Of a stretch of 64,000 bases of DNA, positions 1 through 8,106 are shown one piece after another. Each line of letters starts with the position of its first letter. Position 1 is the stretch's first letter. The position numbers were made by a program, and so were the translations under genes. Origin of the DNA: an uncultured Algibacter sp. (GTDB lineage Bacteria; Bacteroidota; Bacteroidia; Flavobacteriales; Flavobacteriaceae); the NCBI RefSeq assembly GCF_947487605.1, contig NZ_CANKXK010000001.1:1-64000 (forward strand), written 5' to 3'. The notes under the pieces are model-generated. The model saw nothing but the letters and a program-made list of their open reading frames with translations, did no database searches and was not told the DNA's origin.

Positions 1-84
1 GTCCTGTTTTGCTACATCTGATTTTCCTGCAGAAAATCCTCACGCACAAAACCGCACTAATCTTATACATAAACGTTGTGTGCA
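1..84. repeat. Right arm of a long hairpin repeat (attC-like), copy 1
   Basis: The first 29 bases and several later blocks match 1262-1316. Bases 75-84 (GTTGTGTGCA) are the exact reverse complement of 1207-1216 (TGCACACAAC) on the other side of the gene at 108-1193. Internal blocks GATTAGT..GTTTTG and CAAAACcgcACTAATC can pair, so a complete copy would fold into a long bulged hairpin like an integron recombination site. The outer left arm lies outside the window. Assignment to a true attC site is inference. Confidence 0.55.
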
Positions 85-107
85 ATACCGAGAAACCCTC
101 GAACCAA

Positions 108-1193
108 ATGAATAAAATGACATATATAATAATTGGAATTATAATAATCGGGTTTCTTTTTTTCTTTGTAAAAGGAAAAAAATCTAAATCTGACCAAGAT
201 GATTTCTTTATCTCTACAGCTTCTCAAAGTTCTGATAGAATTGAGCAACTTGGTCTTAATGAATCATCCGAAGATGTATCTCACATATTGGACGAAAGTC
301 AACTTCAAATTCCTGAAATTAAAGCCAAGGAAGAGAACGTTGAATATAAACCAGATTCAAATAGAGAATGGATTATTGATTTAGTAATTCCAAATGGAAC
401 AATAGTCAAACAAGAAAAATTATATGAGTTATTTGATTTAGAATGGCGAACTAATTTTTCTTCAACAATATTCGGACATTCGCCAGAAGACAATAAATGG
501 ACTTATGCTCTTGCAGGTGGAACACCTGAAACTTATGACCAAATTCAAGTCGCAATTAACCTTCTCGATGTTTTCAATGAAGAAATTCCAAATTATAACA
601 CAAAAAAATTAGAACGGTATATAATTGAATTAGAAAAGAGATTAAAGAATCACTCATTGGAATATGAGATTGAGGAAACAGAAACCAAAGAATCAGCAAT
701 CGAAAAAAGTAAACAATTAGTAAAATTTAATGAACTATTTGATAAAGATATATTGATAGGACTTCAAAGCGATAATCAATATAACGGAAAAGAAGTTTGG
801 GACGTTTTACAAAGTTTAGGTCTAAAATGGGGAGACGGAGATTTATTTCATTGGAATAACAGCTCTGATTACGCATCTGACCAACATTTTAGTGTATGGA
901 CTTCAACCGAACCTGGTTATTTTCTTCCAGAACAAGTAACAAAAGGCAAAATGAATCCAACTAATTTAGTCTTCGGGTTTTCAATTCCAAGAAGTGCTGA
1001 CCCTATGAATGTCTATAGAGTTTTAGTAAATTCTATAAAATATTGTCAGACAAGATTAGGAGGTCAAATTATTAATAGAAATGGAGAGCCTTTTAATGAA
1101 CAATTGGAATTAATACAACTATCTGAATTAATAAAAAATATGACTGATAACGGAATAATTCCGGGTTCTGACAACTCATTAATGTTATACTAA
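108..1193 (+). CDS. ZipA-like membrane-anchored protein
   Basis: A 361-residue protein begins at the ATG at 108, directly before a single hydrophobic segment (residues about 5-21) followed by lysines and an acidic linker. The C-terminal half (about 205-361) has a pattern like the FtsZ-binding domain of ZipA: a GxxLFHW-type strand, a strand ending in GYFLPEQ, then a FSIPRSADPMNVYRVL helix and a LGGQIINRNGEP segment. The first half (about 85-190) may be a diverged second copy of the fold. ZipA tethers FtsZ to the membrane in gammaproteobacteria; whether this protein binds FtsZ is unknown. It stands alone between two hairpin-repeat arms, so it looks like a mobile cassette cargo. An earlier ATG at 9 would translate repeat DNA and is not favoured. 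Confidence 0.6.
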   Translation: MNKMTYIIIGIIIIGFLFFFVKGKKSKSDQDDFFISTASQSSDRIEQLGLNESSEDVSHILDESQLQIPEIKAKEENVEYKPDSNREWIIDLVIPNGTIVKQEKLYELFDLEWRTNFSSTIFGHSPEDNKWTYALAGGTPETYDQIQVAINLLDVFNEEIPNYNTKKLERYIIELEKRLKNHSLEYEIEETETKESAIEKSKQLVKFNELFDKDILIGLQSDNQYNGKEVWDVLQSLGLKWGDGDLFHWNNSSDYASDQHFSVWTSTEPGYFLPEQVTKGKMNPTNLVFGFSIPRSADPMNVYRVLVNSIKYCQTRLGGQIINRNGEPFNEQLELIQLSELIKNMTDNGIIPGSDNSLMLY

Positions 1194-1206
1194 AGAAAAC
1201 AAGTAC

Positions 1207-1316
1207 TGCACACAACAAAGTATAAAATTAATGCTTGGGTCTTTGCTTAATCCAGCGATTAGTCCTGTTTTGCTACATCTGATTTTCCTGTGGAAAATCA
1301 AGAGTGACCAAAACCG
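1207..1316. repeat. Left arm and loop of the hairpin repeat (attC-like), copy 2
   Basis: It starts with TGCACACAAC, the complement of 75-84, then a bulge, then GATTAGTcctGTTTTG and a small palindrome GATTTTCCtgtGGAAAATC. The sequence from 1262 matches bases 1-29 exactly and then diverges in blocks. The right arm is missing: from about 1317 the DNA becomes IS3 transposase sequence, so this copy was probably cut by the insertion or its deletion. Confidence 0.55.
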
Positions 1317-1321
1317 CTCTC

Positions 1322-1429
1322 GCTGAACGTGTAAATGGAATACTGAAAGATGAATTTTATCTCGATCAGACCCTTGATAATGTGGAAGAAGCAAAAAGGG
1401 CAACTAAAAATGTAATCAAATATCTTTAG
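1322..1429 (+). pseudogene. IS3-family transposase OrfB remnant (C-terminal end only)
   Basis: Bases 1322-1429 read AERVNGILKDEFYLDQ then a helix ending in VIKYL and a stop. AERVNGILKxE is the conserved region after the last catalytic residues of IS3-family OrfB (IS-level integrase fold). Only about 35 codons remain and there is no start. The stretch TGTAGACGTATTTTAGGACG near 1486-1505 may be the right terminal repeat of the same element. The rest of 1430-1580 holds nothing else I can identify. Confidence 0.75.
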
Positions 1430-1580
1430 ATTATAAAATACCTAATAACGTTCATAAAAATGCAGCTTAATTTTAATCAATAAACTGTAGACGTATTTTA
1501 GGACGTGACATTTAGACTAATTATAACAACTAGAATAATTTTTTTCATGTTTTTTATTCTTAAGATTTTTGGGTATTAGT

Positions 1581-2378
1581 TTACCATTCGCGTTTTTTGT
1601 TCAACTCTTCCAAGTCTTCGAGTTCTTTTTGAGGAATCACTTTTAAAAACGATGGATGTTGCTCGATAGCATATTCAATTCTTTTTACAATCTCCTCTGT
1701 AGTTTCGTTGTCGTAATCAATCTCTAACGGCTCTTTAATTTCAAAGGTTTGTAATATATTCTTCTTTTTAATGCGCAATCCTTTTTTATCAAACGAACGT
1801 CGAAATCCATCTATAACAATAGGTACAACTACTGGCTTATAGCGTTTAATAATATGTGCTGTACCTTTTCTAATTGGTTTAAACGGCGTGGTTGTACCTT
1901 GCGGAAATGTAATTACCCAACCATCATCCAGTGCTTTTCCTATACTAGAAATATCACTCATTTTTACTTGTCTTTTTACATCTTGTCCTTCAGATCTCCA
2001 TGTACGCTCAATACTAACAGAACCTACATAAGCTAGTATTTTAGGCAACAAACCCGCTTTCATGGTTTCTTTAGCCGCTACATAATAAATATTCAATTTT
2101 GGGTTCCATAGATACCCAACATTTTTAATTGAATCTACACGACCACTTAAACTTGCATTAAACACATGAAACATAGACACAACATCTGCGAAGTACGTTT
2201 GGTGATTAGAGATAAATAAGACGTTTTTATCGGGTAAGGTTTTAATGATTTCGGACCCTTCTATTTGTAATTCATTAAAACCTCGAAAGCGTCTATGTGT
2301 CATAGCACCCAAAATACGAATGAGCCACTTTTTTACAATTAGTATATGTCCGAATGGATTTTTCTTTAACAATCCCAT
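1581..2378 (-). CDS. 1-acyl-sn-glycerol-3-phosphate acyltransferase family protein
   Basis: A 265-residue PlsC/LPLAT-family acyltransferase, predicted to put an acyl chain on lysophosphatidic acid or a related glycerolipid at the inner membrane. Motif I is seen as SNHQTYFADV (about residues 55-64), motif III-like as TFPQGTTTP (about 156-164) and a later VPIVIDGFRR block. The histidine-aspartate spacing is HX5D and not the usual HX4D, which is a visible oddity. A TAnnTTTG box lies 30 bases before the start. It is followed by IS debris downstream and preceded by a Nudix gene on the same strand. Confidence 0.85.
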   Translation of the reverse strand: MGLLKKNPFGHILIVKKWLIRILGAMTHRRFRGFNELQIEGSEIIKTLPDKNVLFISNHQTYFADVVSMFHVFNASLSGRVDSIKNVGYLWNPKLNIYYVAAKETMKAGLLPKILAYVGSVSIERTWRSEGQDVKRQVKMSDISSIGKALDDGWVITFPQGTTTPFKPIRKGTAHIIKRYKPVVVPIVIDGFRRSFDKKGLRIKKKNILQTFEIKEPLEIDYDNETTEEIVKRIEYAIEQHPSFLKVIPQKELEDLEELNKKREW

Positions 2379-2407
2379 AAATCACGCGTCAAATTGGTTA
2401 GTTGATG

Positions 2408-2415
2408 CAAATGTA
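2408..2415 (-). promoter_or_regulatory. Bacteroidota -7 box upstream of the acyltransferase
   Basis: The minus strand reads TACATTTG, a match to the TAnnTTTG -7 element used by the Bacteroidota housekeeping sigma factor. It lies about 30 bases before the ATG at 2378. A clear -33 TTG at the right distance was not found. Confidence 0.45.
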
Positions 2416-2429
2416 ATAAAACTATCAAT

Positions 2430-3071
2430 TTAGATACCCTCTTTTAACAGGTCTTTAATCTCACTAAGCATCATAGCAGTTGCACCCCAAACAGTGTATC
2501 CGTTTAATTTAAATGCTGGCACCTCAACATCAACACAATACGATGTACTTACCGTCTTAGTTATAATTGACGTATCATCTAAAAAATGCTGTAAAGGCAC
2601 TTCAATTATCGATTCTACCTCATCTTCTTGCAATATAAATTGGGGGGTCTTTTTTGCAATTCCAAGAAATGGTTGTACATAAAAATTACTTGGTGGTATA
2701 TAAACTTGAGATAATTTCAAGATTATATCTATTTGGTTTTGAGTAACACCAACTTCTTCAAAAGTTTCTCTAATTGCCGCAGCTTGTATAGAGGCATCTT
2801 GCGTTTCTAATTTTCCTCCTGGAAATCCAACTTGTGCAGAATGAACACCTTCGTAAGTCTTTCTTAAAATTAAAACAAAATGTGTTTCGTCTTGACTATC
2901 TGGATAGAACAATGCAACTACGCCAGCTCTTTTAGCTTGTTTAATTACTTCTTTTTGCTTTCTTAAAAGTGCTTGACGGAATGGAGGAACCATTTTAAAA
3001 TGAGAAGTTTCGCCATTAAGCGGTATATTTTTTACTTTTGATACCGATTTTAAAAATTTATCAAAATTCAT
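2430..3071 (-). CDS. Nudix hydrolase, CoA pyrophosphatase type
   Basis: A 213-residue protein with a full Nudix box: GGKLETQDAS, then AAIRETFEEVGV (GX5EX7REUXEEXGU) around residues 94-116. It is preceded by LILRKTYEGVHSAQVGFPGG, which resembles the UPF0035 signature of CoA-cleaving Nudix enzymes (NudL/YeaB type). Such enzymes split CoA to 4'-phosphopantetheine and 3',5'-ADP. The substrate here is inferred from the family. It is divergent from the cyclophilin gene with only two bases between the two start codons, so promoters must lie inside each other's coding sequence. Confidence 0.82.
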   Translation of the reverse strand: MNFDKFLKSVSKVKNIPLNGETSHFKMVPPFRQALLRKQKEVIKQAKRAGVVALFYPDSQDETHFVLILRKTYEGVHSAQVGFPGGKLETQDASIQAAAIRETFEEVGVTQNQIDIILKLSQVYIPPSNFYVQPFLGIAKKTPQFILQEDEVESIIEVPLQHFLDDTSIITKTVSTSYCVDVEVPAFKLNGYTVWGATAMMLSEIKDLLKEGI

Positions 3072-3073
3072 TT

Positions 3074-3784
3074 ATGCGCCTACTATTACTTTTAAGTGTT
3101 TTCTTTTTATTTCTGAATTGTGAAGATAAACATTCTAAGCAAAAAACTAAGCCGGAAACTAGTGACCCAAAAACTGAAGTAATTAAAAAAGACAATAGTG
3201 TTTCTGAAACTTCTGAACCTAAAAGAGCGTTTCCAAAACTAAATTCAAAAAATGCCATGGAATTCTTTTTGCACTACGAAAAAGAGAATAAAGAAAACAA
3301 AGTGCGTATTACTACAGATTTTGGAGTTATTGACATATTATTATTTAATGAAACAAAATTTCATCGTGCTAATTTTATCTTTCTAACAAAACAAAATTAT
3401 TTTAATGATACACAGTTTTACCGTGTTATAAATAATTTTATCGTTCAAGCCGGAAATAGTGATGACAAAAAAACTGCTAGAAAACGTGCTAAAATAGGTA
3501 GATATTTACTTCCTACAGATACAAAACGAGGGTTCAAACATGATAGAGGTGTTATCTCGATGCCAAGTGACGAAATAGACAATCCGCATAAACTAGCATC
3601 ACCATTTGAGTTTTTTATCGTGCAACAAAAAGGAGGCGCGCATTTTCTAGATGGGGACTACACCATTTTCGGGAAAGTTATTAGAGGTATGGATGTAGTA
3701 GATAAAATTGCAGCGGTTGAAACAGATGATGGAGATTGGCCAGACAAAAATATATTTATCAAGAAAGTTGAGATAATAAATTAA
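3074..3784 (+). CDS. Lipoprotein cyclophilin-type peptidyl-prolyl isomerase
   Basis: The ATG at 3074 gives a 236-residue protein with a lipoprotein signal peptide (LLLLLSVFFLFLNC, lipid cysteine at about residue 16). After a charged linker, a cyclophilin domain begins near residue 75: TTDFGVIDILLF, then FYRVINNFIVQAGN, a later GVISMP and FFIVQQKGGAHFLDGDYTIFGKV. It should assist protein folding in the periplasm or at the outer-membrane inner face. The in-frame ATG at 3038 overlaps the divergent Nudix gene and lacks a signal peptide at the right place, so it is rejected. The 3' end overlaps the convergent TRIC gene by four bases. Confidence 0.88.
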   Translation: MRLLLLLSVFFLFLNCEDKHSKQKTKPETSDPKTEVIKKDNSVSETSEPKRAFPKLNSKNAMEFFLHYEKENKENKVRITTDFGVIDILLFNETKFHRANFIFLTKQNYFNDTQFYRVINNFIVQAGNSDDKKTARKRAKIGRYLLPTDTKRGFKHDRGVISMPSDEIDNPHKLASPFEFFIVQQKGGAHFLDGDYTIFGKVIRGMDVVDKIAAVETDDGDWPDKNIFIKKVEIIN

Positions 3785-4395
3785 CTTATTTTGCTATTAC
3801 CATAAATAGTTGGCAAAGCAATTTTAAATTTTACTGCTAATAACCTAACAATAATAACTACAAGTCCCGCAATTACAAACACCCAATTATCTTGAATTGG
3901 TAACAGGCGAAGTAAAAAATAAGTCATACCACCTATAATACAAGCTGTCGCATAAATTTCTTTTCTAAAGATAACTGGGATTTCATTGCACAAAATATCA
4001 CGAATCACACCACCAAAACTTGCGGTCATAGTACCTAAAGCAATACAAATAATGGGATGTAAATCGGCATTCAAACCTTTATCTATTCCAACTACCGTAT
4101 AGAGTCCAATGCCAATAGTATCGAATAAAAACAATGACGTTCGCAAATAGTTTATTTTACTTCTAAAAATCATAGCTAAAATTGCTGAAGCCATAATAAC
4201 ATAAGAAAATATCATGTCCTTCATCCAGCTAACAGGCGTATCTCCAATAAGTAAATCGCGTAATGTTCCGCCGCCAACTGCTGTTACAAATGCAATTATA
4301 AGAATGCCGAATAAATCCATCTTTTTATTTATGGCTACTAAAACGCCAGAAATTGCAAAGGCGATGGTTCCTAAAATATCGATTACGTAGAACAT
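3781..4395 (-). CDS. Trimeric intracellular cation (TRIC) channel family protein
   Basis: A 204-residue protein made of about seven membrane helices with two repeats of the UPF0126/YadS type. The signature glycine-rich turns are seen as AVGGGTLRDLLIG (about residues 38-50) and ASFGGVIRDILCNEIP (about 124-139). Bacterial members form trimeric potassium-permeable channels; the physiological role in Bacteroidota is unknown. It is monocistronic and faces the cyclophilin gene tail to tail. Confidence 0.88.
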   Translation of the reverse strand: MFYVIDILGTIAFAISGVLVAINKKMDLFGILIIAFVTAVGGGTLRDLLIGDTPVSWMKDMIFSYVIMASAILAMIFRSKINYLRTSLFLFDTIGIGLYTVVGIDKGLNADLHPIICIALGTMTASFGGVIRDILCNEIPVIFRKEIYATACIIGGMTYFLLRLLPIQDNWVFVIAGLVVIIVRLLAVKFKIALPTIYGNSKIS

Positions 4396-4516
4396 ATTAT
4401 TCTGTTTATGAAATCCTGAGTAAAACTCTGGATAAGTGATTTTTTCTCTTAAAAAAAAGATCCTTCAACTACACTCAAGGTAAGCAAGTTTTTAAATCTT
4501 TTTCTCTTTCAAAAAA

Positions 4517-4536
4517 ATTCCGCTTTTCAGCGGAAT
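4517..4536 (-). terminator. Rho-independent terminator of the RDD gene
   Basis: ATTCCGCT-tttc-AGCGGAAT is an eight-base-pair perfect stem with a four-base loop. On the minus strand it is followed by a run of seven T. It lies 46 bases after the stop of the gene at 4582-5328. The remainder of 4396-4581 shows no gene. Confidence 0.8.
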
Positions 4537-4581
4537 GAATGATTCGCACAATTTTTATAAAAATAAAAATTGGCTCTCTAC

Positions 4582-5328
4582 TCACATACTTTGAGTGTAG
4601 TAATTATAATCTTTTAAAATGACATCAATAAATTCTATATCTGTTTTTTGCTTTATTTCTTTTATATCTACTACTTCAACCAATTTCTTTCTTAGCTTTA
4701 TTAAAGTTTGATAATCTTTTGAAGCTTTTGCAGTTGTAAAAGTGTCTTTTATAATGCGTGCATCATTATCAGAAAGCTTAATAACATTAGGGTAAGTAGG
4801 CCTATAATCGTTGTGTAAATTTTCTAAAATAGTATGGCTAATATTAACATTGTTCTTTAAAGTAATTACAGATGTTCCTGCCGTCATGTCTCCTAACCTC
4901 TGATTTTTTGAACTAGTTATAATTGCAATTAATGCCACAACACCAGACATCATGTTTAGATCTATTATTCTAAAAAACCAACGAATCATAAAATCGGCAA
5001 AAGAAGCTTGATAACCATCAATTTTAACCACTTTAATTTTCATAATTCGCTTACCAGGCGTCTGCCCATCTAAAAGCGTTTCAAAAATTAAGGTATAAAC
5101 AATAACAGGCAAATAAAACATTACATAAACAGCTATTCGCGACCAATTATCCATCCCCTCAATAAGTTCATTTATTTTGAATAAGTTAAATATTAATTGA
5201 TAAACAACAATAACATATGCTATCTTGATTATCCAATCAATGCCATAAGCAAGCATGCGCTCTCCCACGCTTGCTGCATTAAAATTTATATTAACATTTT
5301 GAGTCGTTCTTATTTGTAACTCTACCAT
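4582..5328 (-). CDS. RDD family membrane protein
   Basis: A 248-residue protein with the RDD signature: GERMLAYGIDWIIKIAYV near residue 22 and GQTPGKRIMKIKVVKIDG near residue 88, with helices at about 34-52, 62-80 and 120-138. The last third is soluble and has a charged helical tail. RDD proteins are often transporters or sodium/proton exchange proteins, but the function is not settled. It is divergent from the SpoIIM-MoxR-DUF58 operon, a common flavobacterial arrangement that suggests a shared process. Confidence 0.85.
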   Translation of the reverse strand: MVELQIRTTQNVNINFNAASVGERMLAYGIDWIIKIAYVIVVYQLIFNLFKINELIEGMDNWSRIAVYVMFYLPVIVYTLIFETLLDGQTPGKRIMKIKVVKIDGYQASFADFMIRWFFRIIDLNMMSGVVALIAIITSSKNQRLGDMTAGTSVITLKNNVNISHTILENLHNDYRPTYPNVIKLSDNDARIIKDTFTTAKASKDYQTLIKLRKKLVEVVDIKEIKQKTDIEFIDVILKDYNYYTQSM

Positions 5329-5428
5329 TAATTATTTTAAAATTCTACCGACAAATCTAGTATAAATTATTGTAAGAGCTAAACCACATTTCATCATTAA
5401 ATATTAATTATGAATAAAAAAAATTATG

Positions 5429-5436
5429 TAGTTTTG
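5429..5436 (+). promoter_or_regulatory. -7 box of the SpoIIM-MoxR-DUF58 operon
   Basis: TAGTTTTG matches TAnnTTTG and ends only seven bases before the ATG at 5444. Transcription from this box would start at or very near the start codon, giving a leaderless or nearly leaderless mRNA. No good -33 element was identified. Confidence 0.45.
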
Positions 5437-5443
5437 AATCTGC

Positions 5444-6421
5444 ATGAGAGAAGTTGCTTTTATTAAACAAAACAAGGAAAAATGGCTGAATTTTGAAGAA
5501 GCTATTTTTGGAAAAACATTAAAAAACCCAGATGAATTAGCCTCTCTTTATATTCATTTAGTTAACGATCTTTCTTATGCACAAACCTACTACCCCAAAA
5601 GTAAAACAATTCTATACTTAAACAACTTAGCCGCTAAAGCTTTTCAAAAAATTTATAAAACCAAACGAGAGGATACTAATAGATTTGTTCATTTTTGGAA
5701 AATTGAAGTACCTCTAATTGTTTACCAATACAGGCGCTATGTATTGTATGCCTTTATTATATTTTCAACTTTTGTAAGTATCGGTGCTTTATCGGCTGCT
5801 TATGATGATACCTTTGTTCGTATTATTCTAGGCGACCACTACGTAAATATGACGCTTGAAAATATAGAAAAAGGAGACCCCGTTGCTGTTTATAAAAGTG
5901 GTAGTAATTGGGGGAGTTTTATTGGTATTACACTTAATAATTTATACGTTGGTATAAAATCTTTTATCTATGGTGTTTTTGGAGGTTTAGGTACTGGACT
6001 GGTTATGCTTTATAATGGTATTATGCTTGGCTCGTTTCAATACTTTTTTCATAGAGAAGGTGTACTTTGGGAAAGTGTTCGTGGTATATGGATACATGGT
6101 GCCATGGAAATATTTGCCATTGTTATTGAAGGTGCTGCTGGTTTAATGCTTGGAGCTAGTATTTTGTTCCCTAAAACGTATTCAAGAATGACATCTTTTA
6201 AAATGGGTATGAAAGATGGTGTCAAAATTTTAATAAGCACCTTCCCCTTTACAATAGCAGCTGGATTTTTAGAAGGCTTTGTAACCAGATACTCTAATAC
6301 GATGCCTAATTGGGTGTCGGTTGGTATTATAATAACAACACTAAGTATTATTTCATTTTACTACTTAATATACCCTTTTATATTAAACAGAAAACTTAAA
6401 AAAGCGCATGCAATTATATAA
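5444..6421 (+). CDS. Stage II sporulation protein M family membrane protein
   Basis: A 325-residue protein: a soluble N-terminal part beginning MREVAFIKQNKEKWLNFEEA, then five or six membrane helices from about residue 103, including the GVFGGLGTGLVMLYNGIMLG and GIWIHGAMEIFAIVIEGAAG stretches typical of the SpoIIM/DUF95 family. The organism type does not sporulate, so the name is only a family label. It is the first gene of a seven-gene run on the plus strand and its end overlaps the next gene by 14 bases. Confidence 0.88.
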   Translation: MREVAFIKQNKEKWLNFEEAIFGKTLKNPDELASLYIHLVNDLSYAQTYYPKSKTILYLNNLAAKAFQKIYKTKREDTNRFVHFWKIEVPLIVYQYRRYVLYAFIIFSTFVSIGALSAAYDDTFVRIILGDHYVNMTLENIEKGDPVAVYKSGSNWGSFIGITLNNLYVGIKSFIYGVFGGLGTGLVMLYNGIMLGSFQYFFHREGVLWESVRGIWIHGAMEIFAIVIEGAAGLMLGASILFPKTYSRMTSFKMGMKDGVKILISTFPFTIAAGFLEGFVTRYSNTMPNWVSVGIIITTLSIISFYYLIYPFILNRKLKKAHAII

Positions 6422-7349
6422 GACAAGAGGTTTTAGCGAATTTTTTCAAGATACCTTCGCATTTCTAAAACAAGATGGAAAACATTTTTTTAAACACTAT
6501 TTTATTATAAATGGTGCATTCTTATTAATATTAGTTGTTCTTGGATATTTCTTTACAAAATTTTACACCGACTTTATTTTTGGTGGTCTGTTAGAAGGTA
6601 AAAGCACAACACTAGTAGATGAATATATTAATGAAAATTTAGGACTTTTTATTATAATGGCTTTGGTGTTTTTTATAGTGGCTCTATTTGCTGGCATGGT
6701 TTCTTACGCCTATCCTGCTATATACTTAAAATTATATTCGAATAACAATGGTAGTTACTTCAATACCTCTCATATTATAAATACATATAAGGCTAATTTA
6801 GGTAAACTAATAATATATATAGTAATTAGTATTCTTATCGCTATACCACTTTTTATTGGTTTTATTATTGGCGCATTTGTACTGGCTATTACTATTATAG
6901 GCATTTTAGCAATCCCATTACTTATAGGTGCTTTTATGCTCTTCTATAGTATGACGCTTATGGAGTATATCGAAAATAAAAAAGGAATTTGGGATAGTTT
7001 TGGTTATTCTTGGCAATTATTAAAATCTAAATTCTGGGCAGCAGTTGGTTGTGTAGGCTTATTTTATTTAATAAGCTACATAGTTCAAAATATTATAGGT
7101 TTAATTCCCTACTTATTTGGAATGGCTAGCTTGTTTACGACTATTGATTCTGGCGGACCAAGTCAAGAAGAATTAGGATCTACAATGACTGCTATCATGC
7201 TATTAGTTTTCTTTTTAACCTTTATTGTTAGTGCCGTTTTAGGTAGTATTGTTCAACTTAATCAGGGTATTATTTTTTATAGCCTAAAAGAAGACAACGA
7301 AAATATTAACACTAAAAGCATAATAGATCAAATAGGGTCTGGTGAATAA
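6408..7349 (+). CDS. Multi-pass membrane protein of the SpoIIM-MoxR operon
   Basis: A 313-residue protein with about six membrane helices (for example residues 36-54, 82-105, 142-185 and 255-280) and a short charged N-terminus. I do not recognise a named domain with certainty; the glycine-rich helices around 147-185 resemble DUF4013/YciC-like membrane proteins. It overlaps genes on both sides by 8-14 bases, which points to translational coupling and a shared membrane complex with the SpoIIM and DUF4129 proteins. Confidence 0.75.
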   Translation: MQLYKTRGFSEFFQDTFAFLKQDGKHFFKHYFIINGAFLLILVVLGYFFTKFYTDFIFGGLLEGKSTTLVDEYINENLGLFIIMALVFFIVALFAGMVSYAYPAIYLKLYSNNNGSYFNTSHIINTYKANLGKLIIYIVISILIAIPLFIGFIIGAFVLAITIIGILAIPLLIGAFMLFYSMTLMEYIENKKGIWDSFGYSWQLLKSKFWAAVGCVGLFYLISYIVQNIIGLIPYLFGMASLFTTIDSGGPSQEELGSTMTAIMLLVFFLTFIVSAVLGSIVQLNQGIIFYSLKEDNENINTKSIIDQIGSGE

Positions 7350-8106
7350 AACTATTAGCCTACATATCATCATTTTCCTTTTTAGCTATTTATGCTTTGC
7401 CAGTTCTTCTGAATTTATAGCACTAGATGAAAGTATTGTTATAACTGTACAAGATAGCTTACAGGTAGACACAACATCCATCTCTCCACGGCATTTTGAA
7501 AACCTAAATGATATTTATACAGGTGAAGATTATATATACGAACGCTCTGTAGAAAGTTCTGGATGGTGGACACGTTTTAAACAATGGCTAAGCGATTTAT
7601 TTAGAGATTTATTTAGCATTAAAAACAAAGGGCAGGCTTCAGACATAACAGATATAGCTATAAAAATAGCAGGAGTAATTATTTTTCTGCTCGTAATCTA
7701 TTTTATTTTTAAAGCAGTTATGAATGATGAAGGTTCTTGGGTCTTCGGAAAATCTTCAGATAAAAATATCATTCCCGTTACAGATGTCGAAAACAACATT
7801 CACGCAACCAATTTTAAATCCCTTATTATAGCTGCTGAAAAAGAAAAAGAATACCGTTTAGCAGTAAGGTATTACTATTTATGGCTTTTAAAATCGTTAA
7901 CTCAATCTGAAATTATTGAATACGATGTTGAGAAGACCAATAGTGATTATCACAACGAAATTTCTTCAGAAAATATAAAAAATGAATTTGCATACACTTC
8001 CTACTTATACAACTATATCTGGTACGGCGAGTTTGATGTAAATGAGGAACAATTCAGCAAAGCAAAACAGGCTTTTATTAATTTTTTAAATTCTATAAAA
8101 GCATGA
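7342..8106 (+). CDS. DUF4129 domain-containing protein
   Basis: A 254-residue protein starting at a GTG codon at 7342 that overlaps the upstream stop. It has a signal peptide (residues 1-21), a periplasmic segment, a membrane helix at about 110-128 and a C-terminal DUF4129 region (about 150-254) seen in IIAAEKEKEYRLAVRYYYLW and YIWYGEFDVNEEQFSKAKQAF. DUF4129 proteins accompany MoxR and DUF58 genes in many phyla. Their function is unknown. The next gene starts in an ATGA overlap. Confidence 0.85.
   Translation: MNKTISLHIIIFLFSYLCFASSSEFIALDESIVITVQDSLQVDTTSISPRHFENLNDIYTGEDYIYERSVESSGWWTRFKQWLSDLFRDLFSIKNKGQASDITDIAIKIAGVIIFLLVIYFIFKAVMNDEGSWVFGKSSDKNIIPVTDVENNIHATNFKSLIIAAEKEKEYRLAVRYYYLWLLKSLTQSEIIEYDVEKTNSDYHNEISSENIKNEFAYTSYLYNYIWYGEFDVNEEQFSKAKQAFINFLNSIKA

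Noticed and set aside
1185-1403. A 72-residue minus-strand frame across the hairpin repeat and the IS remnant
   Set aside because: It runs through repeat DNA and opposite a recognisable transposase fragment, with no domain and no promoter.
1-1580. Prophage or genomic island edge
   Set aside because: No integrase, phage gene or tRNA target lies here; only one cassette-like gene and an IS3 fragment.
5444-6421. Sporulation gene
   Set aside because: SpoIIM is only the family name; the operon is the MoxR/DUF58 set found widely in non-sporulating bacteria.
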